NCBI GenBank assembly: GCA_020216745.1
Contig: JAIWNQ010000087.1
Coordinates: forward strand, 1-10,000
Length of the DNA stretch: 10,000 nt
Direction: 5' to 3'
From: Candidatus Hydrogenedens sp.
GTDB lineage: Bacteria; Hydrogenedentota; Hydrogenedentia; Hydrogenedentales; Hydrogenedentaceae
The number at the start of each line of letters is the position of its first letter. The stretch's first letter is position 1. Below the pieces are notes generated by a model. It did not search any database and had not been told where the DNA came from. It worked only from the letters and a program-made list of their open reading frames with translations. Positions 1-6,086 of this stretch are shown here, piece after piece. The translations under genes and the position numbers were made by a program.

Positions 1-689
1 GCCACCCATCTACCTACTGTGTCGAAATCCGAACGATGACGCGACTCACAACGTCGTAGCATTGCAGAAACACGCATCGTATAATCCTTTGCGAGAACCC
101 CAGGCGGAATTGGCGAAACATTATGTGTATCATGCCAGAAAATTCGATTGCCCTGATACTTCTGCATTCGTGGTATACCTCCATAGAGTCCAATGCTTTC
201 AAACAGCACTGGCATTTTTCCCAACCGCGAACATGCAGATACCAATTCACCAGTAAACATCCACGCATAAATTGCCATCGTTAGTGTTGGAGAAAGACCA
301 TAGTCACGCATCAACAATGTCATTGCTCCTGGAATAGGATGAGTAACACCAAAAACGACCCAACATGCCCCTGGCGTCGATACAGCTTCTGGTACTGGAT
401 GTTCTGCATCTGCGAAAAACAGGACGGCGTCGTTATCCATAGTAATCGTCTCTGGTAAGATAGCAGTAAGCATCAATCCTCCAGCCCGACCTGTTATCTC
501 GCTTACCAGAGCTGGATTTCCACCAGCATAAAGTCCCCCACCTGCGACAATTCTTTTTGCTACCATTTCCCCTGCCTGCACCATTGCAGGGATATCTTCC
601 TGTGCTCGGTCAAGGGCATCTGCTGTCCGCAGTAAATACGAATCTGGCATTGCACCTATAATCATAATCACACTTATTACAATAATCAT
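1..689 (-). CDS. SIS-domain-like protein, N-terminal part, cut by left edge
   Basis: The reading frame is open for 229 codons from ATG at 689 to the window edge, so the C-terminus is missing. An AGGAGA Shine-Dalgarno site (695-700) lies 5 bases before the ATG and supports this start. The N-terminus (MIIVISVIMIIGAMP) is hydrophobic and could be a short signal peptide or anchor, although it lacks an obvious basic n-region; a second in-frame ATG at codon 14 is a weaker alternative. Residues about 36-75 read AGEMVAKRIVAGGGLYAGGN followed by a GRAGGLM motif. This resembles the first strand and helix of SIS (sugar isomerase) phosphosugar-binding folds, where a Gly-rich loop and an RAGGL-like segment line the ligand pocket. 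If the leader is real, an exported SIS-like protein is unusual, because known SIS proteins act in the cytoplasm. Substrate and reaction cannot be stated. It is divergent from the tRNA gene. Confidence is high that this is a gene and moderate for the family. Confidence 0.75.
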   Translation of the reverse strand, partial: MIIVISVIMIIGAMPDSYLLRTADALDRAQEDIPAMVQAGEMVAKRIVAGGGLYAGGNPALVSEITGRAGGLMLTAILPETITMDNDAVLFFADAEHPVPEAVSTPGACWVVFGVTHPIPGAMTLLMRDYGLSPTLTMAIYAWMFTGELVSACSRLGKMPVLFESIGLYGGIPRMQKYQGNRIFWHDTHNVSPIPPGVLAKDYTMRVSAMLRRCESRHRSDFDTVGRWV

Positions 690-907
690 ATATATCTCCT
701 GTTTCAGTTTCTTACTACTTATATATCATTTGATAATAAATGTTTACCTATCCCATCTATTCAGCATAACAGAAAAATTTCAATCTCTACAATTTAAGTA
801 ATACGTATTCTAAATTGTTTGTTACCTTTCAATAACCTCTATACATTACAGATATTTTCAGTAACTAATCCCTCTAAATTATTCGTTGTATAAAAAAAAT
901 CATATAT

Positions 908-948
908 TTGATTTTAACTACAGTATTATCATATAATCCCTTTATAAT
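908..948 (+). promoter_or_regulatory. Candidate promoter of the initiator tRNA gene
   Basis: Two perfect TATAAT hexamers lie just upstream of the tRNA, at 932-937 and 943-948. The first has a TTGATT -35-like box (908-913, 4 of 6 consensus bases) at 18 bp spacing and would start transcription near 944. The second has no good -35 box at 16-18 bp and would start almost at the mature tRNA 5' end. The surrounding 690-957 spacer is very AT-rich, so chance matches are possible. I saw no gene in that spacer. Confidence 0.5.
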
Positions 949-957
949 ACGATATGT

Positions 958-1034
958 CGCGGGGTGGAGCAGTCTGGCAGCTCGTTGGGCTCATAACCCA
1001 AAGGTCGCTGGTTCGAATCCAGCCCCCGCTACCA
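958..1034 (+). tRNA. Initiator tRNA-Met (CAU), 77 nt with encoded CCA
   Basis: The sequence folds into a full cloverleaf: a 7-bp acceptor (six Watson-Crick pairs plus an unpaired 1-72), D stem GAGC/GCTC, anticodon loop CTCATAA with anticodon CAT, T arm GCTGG-TTCGAAT-CCAGC, and a genomic CCA at 1032-1034. Three features identify it as the formyl-Met initiator rather than elongator Met: three consecutive G-C pairs at the bottom of the anticodon stem (GGG/CCC), an A11-U24 pair in the D stem, and no Watson-Crick pair at 1-72. The last feature lets formyltransferase recognise the charged tRNA in bacteria. Here the mismatch is C1-U72, where Escherichia coli has C1-A72. The remainder is close to the E. 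coli sequence and has the same length. It appears to be transcribed alone and is followed at once by a terminator. Confidence 0.98.
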
Positions 1035-1042
1035 TTGAAATT

Positions 1043-1076
1043 AAAAGGACTTGCACAAATGTGTGAGTCCTTTTTT
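1043..1076 (+). terminator. Intrinsic terminator of the tRNA gene
   Basis: The arms AAAAGGACT (1043-1051) and AGTCCTTTT (1066-1074) pair perfectly. A 2x2 mismatch and a CAC/GTG inner stem with an AAAT loop lie between them. A run of six T (1071-1076) completes a classical Rho-independent terminator 8 bases after the tRNA CCA end. The A-rich 5' arm means it may also work weakly in the other direction. Confidence 0.9.
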
Positions 1077-1151
1077 CATGTCAATAAAGTATAATCGATC
1101 CCATTTACGTTTCAACGATAATCTAACGTTTATAATAGGTTTGATTAAAAA

Positions 1152-1169
1152 ATCGTTATTATTAACGAT
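1152..1169. repeat. Perfect inverted repeat, possible operator
   Basis: ATCGTTA (1152-1158), spacer TTAT, then TAACGAT (1163-1169) form a perfect 7-bp inverted repeat with a 4-bp spacer. The half-site AACGATA also occurs as a single copy at 1114-1120 in the same spacer. The dyad sits about 70 bases before the hydrolase start and just upstream of its candidate -35 box, so binding by a dimeric regulator is plausible. In such AT-rich DNA it could also be chance. Confidence 0.4.
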
Positions 1170-1182
1170 ATTCGTTGTTTCC

Positions 1183-1213
1183 TTGCAAAATATGATTTAA
1201 TTACATTTATAAT
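1183..1213 (+). promoter_or_regulatory. Candidate promoter of the secreted hydrolase gene
   Basis: A perfect TATAAT (1208-1213) has a TTGCAA box (1183-1188, 4 of 6 matches to the -35 consensus) 19 bp upstream, which is slightly long spacing. Transcription would start near 1220, leaving a short leader that contains the AAGGA Shine-Dalgarno site at 1226-1230. Another TATAAT at 1131-1136 lacks a convincing -35 box. Confidence 0.4.
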
Positions 1214-1237
1214 GTATCATTAAACAAGGAAATAACG

Positions 1238-3322
1238 ATGACGAATTTTATTATTGCACGGTTCCTTCTATCCCTCGTTTTTACATTCTCATCTCCACCA
1301 ACATTTCAGGATTTGATGAACCCCGATGTATTTCCCGACCCACAATGTGGAATGCTTGTAGAAAAAGCAGAGATTGTAAATGGTAAATTATTTATACAGA
1401 CTACAGGTGCGAAATTCTCACTCAACCCAACTGGTGAGGGAACTTTTCAGCAACGGATTGGACACCCTCGTCCTGTCCTTACAATAAAACTGGAGACAGG
1501 TGTTATAGAAGTTCCACCAAAAATAATCACTAATTCACCTGGACGTGCTGTTATATCTTATGATAAGTTTAATCTTCGCATCAACGGCGATTCTTTATTC
1601 ATGTTTCAGGCATTAAAACCTCTTACAGTTACAGTATCCAAAAAAATCGATGTCGGTTTTCATGCCTCATACAAAGCGAATCATGTAATTTTTGATGAAT
1701 ATGGTGGTTTTGGTCTATGTTACTCAGAACAAGAGACGGATGATGAGTTCAATCCTTACGGCGAGACAACCGCAAAATATACCATTCCTCCCAACGCTGT
1801 GTTATGGATAGGTGTCTGTCCACCAAAACCATATAATTGGGAACGTTCCATTCATGATAACATCGTCTGGCACTGGTCAAATCAGTTAGGTTATCCTCCC
1901 GACACCGAATTAATATCATGGGCAAAGGAAGGAAACATCATCCTGCTTCAATCAGAAGTAATGCTATGGAAAGACTGGAACCTTGCTTTCATCCCGAGAT
2001 TAGGCGAATCAGAATTTGCCCGTGTCCGAGATACCTGCCATCAACACGGACTACGATTTATTGTCTATACAAGCCCATACTATTTCTTAAAAGGCACACC
2101 CTTTGAATCACAAGCCATGAATTCATTCGAAAATTTCAAAGGTTGGCCACCAGGTGATGCTACAGGTAGAAACATAGACCTATTTTTGTCAGAAATTTAT
2201 CGAGTGATGAAAGAATACAAACCCGATGGTTTATATTTTGACGGGCAATACACAGACAACCCCGCACCATTATATATGCTTGCCAGAAAAAGTCGAGAAC
2301 TATTAGGTGAAAATGGCATTTTAGAATGGCATTCAACATGGGCTCTTGGCAATGGACAATGTTTCCTGCCTCAAGCCGATGCCTACATAGACATTATCCT
2401 TCGAGGTGAAGGACAAGACACGTTATACAAAGACTTTAATTATCTTCGCTACTTCGTCTCATGTTACAACACCAGCAACAGTATCGGTGTGTTATGCACC
2501 AATGGACCTCATAAGCCCTCTGCAGATACTATTGACCGACTCCTTAAAGCCAACTGTCGGCTTCATACAATTGTTGGTTGGCTACAAGATAAAGAAATGA
2601 TGAACCTACTTAAAACACACTATCGAAACAAACTCACCCCAAAACTTCGTAACGAAATTGAGCAATTAGCAATGGAACGACAAAAAGAAATACCAAACAT
2701 CTCAAAGAAGAGAGCCAACGAAGAGAAAATGTTACTTCAAGAACCTTCATGGGAAAAACCAATTTTCGTTGAGGAATTCAACAGCATACCTGACTGCGAA
2801 TTACACATCTCCCCACAGAACAACAATCCCTTCTCTGTTCAAAGTGGAATCATGTCCATCTCCGCTTTGCCTCATACATACGCATACATTACCTGTCCAT
2901 TAGACAACATCATTCAGGGATTTACTGTTCGCTTAAGACAAGGCACTGACAACGGAATGTCATGGGGTCCAGCAGTTCAAATCCGTTGGGAAGACGACTC
3001 ACGCTTGAGGGTTGGACTCCGTAGCGATGGACTAATACAACTTGACATCGGAGGCGAACAAAAACTATTCAAAGGATTTAATCCTAACGAATGGATTCAA
3101 TTGCGAGTCCGCTGGACAGAACACATAGGACTAATCGAAATATTGAACCCAGATAATCAATGGCAAAAAATTACCCGCTTCAATCATGCCTGCCCTATTC
3201 ATACTCCCGCAAAAAATGTATCCTTCGGCAAAGTCCCCTATAACGGCGAACCCATCGACCACACCGATAATAATAACCTTCTCCCTGGCACCAACCAATG
3301 GGACACTCTCTCCCTATTTTAA
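1238..3322 (+). CDS. Secreted putative glycoside hydrolase (TIM-barrel plus C-terminal beta-sandwich-like domain)
   Basis: The product has 694 residues. The start is supported by AAGGA (1226-1230) 7 bases upstream. Residues 1-19 (MTNFIIARFLLSLVFTFSS) look like a Sec signal peptide, so the protein is probably exported. Residues about 36-200 form a beta-rich region like the N-terminal sandwich of several glycosidase families. Residues about 225-450 look like a TIM barrel: alternating strands such as LRFIVYTSPYY (272-282) and DGLYFDG (330-336), then EWHSTW (363-368) and RGEGQD (389-394). D335 with E363 or E391 are candidate catalytic acids, by analogy with barrel glycosidases that carry acids at strand ends. 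A charged helical linker (about 460-505) leads to a domain (510-694) resembling concanavalin-like or DUF1080-like carbohydrate-binding sandwiches. I cannot name a GH family or substrate. The gene converges with the ATPase gene and does not look functionally tied to the defence-like block. Confidence 0.7.
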   Translation: MTNFIIARFLLSLVFTFSSPPTFQDLMNPDVFPDPQCGMLVEKAEIVNGKLFIQTTGAKFSLNPTGEGTFQQRIGHPRPVLTIKLETGVIEVPPKIITNSPGRAVISYDKFNLRINGDSLFMFQALKPLTVTVSKKIDVGFHASYKANHVIFDEYGGFGLCYSEQETDDEFNPYGETTAKYTIPPNAVLWIGVCPPKPYNWERSIHDNIVWHWSNQLGYPPDTELISWAKEGNIILLQSEVMLWKDWNLAFIPRLGESEFARVRDTCHQHGLRFIVYTSPYYFLKGTPFESQAMNSFENFKGWPPGDATGRNIDLFLSEIYRVMKEYKPDGLYFDGQYTDNPAPLYMLARKSRELLGENGILEWHSTWALGNGQCFLPQADAYIDIILRGEGQDTLYKDFNYLRYFVSCYNTSNSIGVLCTNGPHKPSADTIDRLLKANCRLHTIVGWLQDKEMMNLLKTHYRNKLTPKLRNEIEQLAMERQKEIPNISKKRANEEKMLLQEPSWEKPIFVEEFNSIPDCELHISPQNNNPFSVQSGIMSISALPHTYAYITCPLDNIIQGFTVRLRQGTDNGMSWGPAVQIRWEDDSRLRVGLRSDGLIQLDIGGEQKLFKGFNPNEWIQLRVRWTEHIGLIEILNPDNQWQKITRFNHACPIHTPAKNVSFGKVPYNGEPIDHTDNNNLLPGTNQWDTLSLF

Positions 3323-3332
3323 GTACTCCCAC

Positions 3333-3377
3333 CTGTCCGACTCCTCCGCCTCGTCCGACCTGTCCGACTAATCCGAT
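3333..3377. repeat. Degenerate 9-bp tandem repeat, five units, between convergent genes
   Basis: Five contiguous 9-bp units can be read: CTGTCCGAC, TCCTCCGCC, TCGTCCGAC, CTGTCCGAC and TAATCCGAT. The shared core is TCCGAC; units one and four are identical and the last abuts the stop codon of the minus-strand ATPase. The array fills nearly all of the 54 bases between the two convergent stop codons. It does not form a hairpin with a T-run, so it is not an evident terminator. It is more GC-rich than its surroundings. Confidence 0.75.
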
Positions 3378-5914
3378 TAAAATTCTATCCCTAATTGCCT
3401 CAAAGCCTCATAAATTTTCTCACGCTCTTGCCTTGTTATCTTACCCTCTCTGGCACGAACTATTATTTGCACTTCTTTAAATTTCCCGTCAATAAACTTT
3501 ATAACTTGCATAACATCGCTTACCTTCCCCTTGGGTAGTGGAAAATTCAATTCAAGTTCTTCTTCATATATGTCCTCTCTCTTACTCTCTATTGCCTCTT
3601 TACCAATTATTTGTTCTGTTGAATATGATGTGCCCAATCCATTCTTTACAACTACAGGTTCTTGAGATTTTTCTTCACCTCTTTTTTGTGGTTCACAAAG
3701 ATTCTCTGCAATAATCACTTCATTATTCTCAAAGGAAACATTCGGTACTTCCTTAAAATATCTACAGACAGCCTTATCACCGGATAATTCCCCCAAACCA
3801 AACATGCCCTTACTCACCCCTTCCTTAATAGCATCTTCCAGAACGGACTTCGATAACAATCTTGACTCTCCAGGTACCCGATACGATGCATTCAATATCT
3901 GTTCTGTTATCACATAGTCCTTTCCTTTCAAATAACGCTCTTTTACAACTATTGGCGCGATTCGTTCTAATATCTCCCCCTGCGACCGCAGTCTTTCATA
4001 CACCTCCGCAACAATACTCTGCACATTACCATGGGTTGCAATCCCCAAATCATCAATCTTATATCCTTCCTTAGTAGGGATTCCTACCTGACGATATAAC
4101 CTCCGTATCGTTTCTACCAATTCCTTGTCCATCTCCTTTACTTTACTCTGTATATTCTTCTTCTGCTCATCCGAAATTTGCAATGTCATATCTTCCAATA
4201 TAGATTTATGCGCCTTGTATTCCCGAATAACATTCTTAAACATCTCTCGCTCACTTTCCATCGGAAAAAGGAAAAATACCGTATTACAATTTACCCGTGG
4301 ACTGGCCCCTTTTTTCTGTATCATATTCAAAATAACATCTTTATCTTCCCACGGCAAAATTACCAGTTTCATCTCATTAGTATCCGGAATATTAGATGGA
4401 TTTCTCTCCCATATATATACCCTTAACTTATCGTGTTTCGTGTTTCTCAAAAGCAACTCTCGTTCCATCTCTTGAATATCAGAATCCTGGACATTTTCCT
4501 TTTTAGTTAATAAAATCCTATTTATATTCGGTTTATTAGAAAAATAATATTTGCCCCCATGATACTGAATATAAAACAACTTATTCTTTAATTGTTCTAT
4601 CGCCTCCGTAACCGCACTCGAAGGATTTCCTATAGTCGTCGAACACCGTTTAATTTCACTCAACGTCGCACCCCTTTCCTCGCCACCTGAAAAAGAATAC
4701 ATAAAAATAGTTGTTGCAGTTCTCGTTCCCAGCTTTAAATTCTTATACATACTTCCCGACTCACGATTAATTCTCTCACTCCCAGAATTATAATCCGTAA
4801 TGTCCTGTGCTATTACACTATTAAACTCACTTCCACAATATCGAAGTAATTCCTCCCGCACCTCATGCTTCATTAATGGAAAATCAGCAACACTAATATA
4901 CGGAACCTTTTCTTTAATTAAGGCCCCTACAACAAGAGCCAATAATCGCAAAACACCCCGCGTCCGTTGAAAATTAGGAAGACTACCCCAACGATGATAC
5001 AGAACATCTATCACCTCCGGCATGAAGGGATACGATGCTAAAAAACGGTCCCGATACTGAGTAATCTCTACACCCGAAGGTAAAATCTCTTCCTTTTCCG
5101 CATATTTTATAAACTCATTCACTACCTTCTTCACTTCGGACATTTCAATATTTCGAAACAACCTCTGACGAATGACACTGGCTATTTCCGAATCCTGGAC
5201 CGGAGTATAAATCTTTTCCATTCGCCCCGTTACCTTCTGCAACTGAGCATACATCTGTTCCGATATATTATCGTAATGCTCCAGATGGCTTGACGGCAAA
5301 GTAATTACCAACGACACCTTTTCTAACGATGAGACCGTTTCCGTCAATTCCTGAATAAAAGCCAATGTTTGCCCTCCTAAATTACTCTCACCCACTTTGT
5401 ATCCGCTCGCCTTCGTCATATATTCCAGCAACTCATCTATCAATATCACCAACGGTTGTTGTGGCTCCAACAATTTCCGCAATTTATCTTTCCCCGGTGA
5501 TGTAAACTCAGTAAGCAATTCATTCTTACCCATTAATTGTCTTTCCAGCAAACCCCACAATGTCGTACTTGCCTCCAAATTAGTCCCTACAATAACCACA
5601 GTTTTTGCATCCCATTCCTTCCTCGCCCGATGATATATAGCAATCAAGGAATGCGTCTTCCCTCCACCAAATGGCGTTTGCAACTGTATCACAGGGTCAC
5701 CACCTTTGCCCTCTATCCGACCTCGTATTATCTTTAATAGACTCTTTAATCCTTCTGTTTCATATGTCTTCTGAAAAAACAAATCCGCATCTCGATATTC
5801 CGTAGGCCCTTCATTATGCGCTACCTGCCAGAGGTCCGCCGCGAAAATATCCATTGTCAACCTACCCGAAACTATATCCGCATGAGGATTCGCTATAGTA
5901 TGAAATGCTTTCAT
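3377..5914 (-). CDS. DUF499-type P-loop ATPase, candidate anti-phage protein
   Basis: I place the start at ATG 5914 (845 residues) because AAGGAG (5924-5929) lies 9 bases before it; the ATG at 5923 touches the Shine-Dalgarno site with no spacing. The N-terminus from 5914 (MKAFHTIANPHADIVSGRLT) also begins as DUF499 proteins usually do, leading into MDIFAADLW. In this numbering the Walker A motif PFGGGKT is at 81-87, Walker B VILIDE at 156-161, and a sensor-like strand VSLVITLPSS at about 200-209. The middle part is helical with winged-helix-like stretches, followed by a charged, probably flexible linker (about 730-790). A final alpha/beta region ends in EALRQLGIEF, as is common in the family. 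DUF499 ATPases are repeatedly found beside DUF1156 methylases in defence regions. Their exact action is not known to me; DNA-dependent remodelling or sensing is inferred. The gene follows the methylase after 172 bases, so it may be cotranscribed or have its own promoter. No frameshift is visible. Confidence 0.88.
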   Translation of the reverse strand: MKAFHTIANPHADIVSGRLTMDIFAADLWQVAHNEGPTEYRDADLFFQKTYETEGLKSLLKIIRGRIEGKGGDPVIQLQTPFGGGKTHSLIAIYHRARKEWDAKTVVIVGTNLEASTTLWGLLERQLMGKNELLTEFTSPGKDKLRKLLEPQQPLVILIDELLEYMTKASGYKVGESNLGGQTLAFIQELTETVSSLEKVSLVITLPSSHLEHYDNISEQMYAQLQKVTGRMEKIYTPVQDSEIASVIRQRLFRNIEMSEVKKVVNEFIKYAEKEEILPSGVEITQYRDRFLASYPFMPEVIDVLYHRWGSLPNFQRTRGVLRLLALVVGALIKEKVPYISVADFPLMKHEVREELLRYCGSEFNSVIAQDITDYNSGSERINRESGSMYKNLKLGTRTATTIFMYSFSGGEERGATLSEIKRCSTTIGNPSSAVTEAIEQLKNKLFYIQYHGGKYYFSNKPNINRILLTKKENVQDSDIQEMERELLLRNTKHDKLRVYIWERNPSNIPDTNEMKLVILPWEDKDVILNMIQKKGASPRVNCNTVFFLFPMESEREMFKNVIREYKAHKSILEDMTLQISDEQKKNIQSKVKEMDKELVETIRRLYRQVGIPTKEGYKIDDLGIATHGNVQSIVAEVYERLRSQGEILERIAPIVVKERYLKGKDYVITEQILNASYRVPGESRLLSKSVLEDAIKEGVSKGMFGLGELSGDKAVCRYFKEVPNVSFENNEVIIAENLCEPQKRGEEKSQEPVVVKNGLGTSYSTEQIIGKEAIESKREDIYEEELELNFPLPKGKVSDVMQVIKFIDGKFKEVQIIVRAREGKITRQEREKIYEALRQLGIEF

Positions 5915-5923
5915 CCAAACCAT

Positions 5924-5929
5924 CTCCTT
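5924..5929 (-). promoter_or_regulatory. Shine-Dalgarno site that decides the DUF499 start
   Basis: On the minus strand the site reads AAGGAG and is followed directly by ATG at 5923 and, after 9 bases, by an in-frame ATG at 5914. A ribosome cannot normally use a start codon adjoining the site, so 5914 is preferred. This trims three residues (MVW) from the longest frame. Confidence 0.8.
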
Positions 5930-6006
5930 TTTTTCATATTGTCATTCAATTCTAACAAAAAAAGAAATAAAATAATAAATTACATTACAACATATAACCA
6001 GAGCAC

Positions 6007-6035
6007 CCATTGTAACGGGAGCATCCCTGCTCCTG
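6007..6035 (+). repeat. Hairpin repeat, copy 1 (between methylase and ATPase genes)
   Basis: This 29-base element matches 26 of 29 bases of the copy at 9007-9035. Its arms CGGGAGCA (6016-6023) and TGCTCCTG (6028-6035) form an 8-bp stem with one G-T pair around a TCCC loop. No T-run follows on either strand, so it is more likely a dispersed REP-like repeat than a terminator. The rest of the gap (5930-6086) is AT-rich and I saw no gene or convincing promoter in it. Confidence 0.8.
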
Positions 6036-6086
6036 AACCCTAAATAACCACTCCAGGAACAAATACACTCCCCCTACCTCAATCCC

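Noticed and set aside
14..268. Minus-strand frame of 84 codons
   Set aside because: It is out of frame with the longer SIS-like frame, which starts at 689 with a good Shine-Dalgarno site and covers the same bases.
575..590. Inverted repeat CCTGCA-CCAT-TGCAGG
   Set aside because: It lies inside the SIS-like coding frame and its codons make normal sense there; likely chance.
4125..4475. Plus-strand frames within the ATPase gene
   Set aside because: They are antisense to an intact DUF499 gene, have no ribosome site, and their products are low-complexity and family-less.
5915..5923. Upstream ATG at 5923 as start of the DUF499 gene
   Set aside because: It directly touches the AAGGAG site with no spacing; the ATG at 5914 has 9-base spacing and a family-like N-terminus.
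6007..6035. Hairpin as a terminator of the methylase gene
   Set aside because: It lies about 50 bases past the stop and no T-run follows on the minus strand; the same element recurs at 9007.
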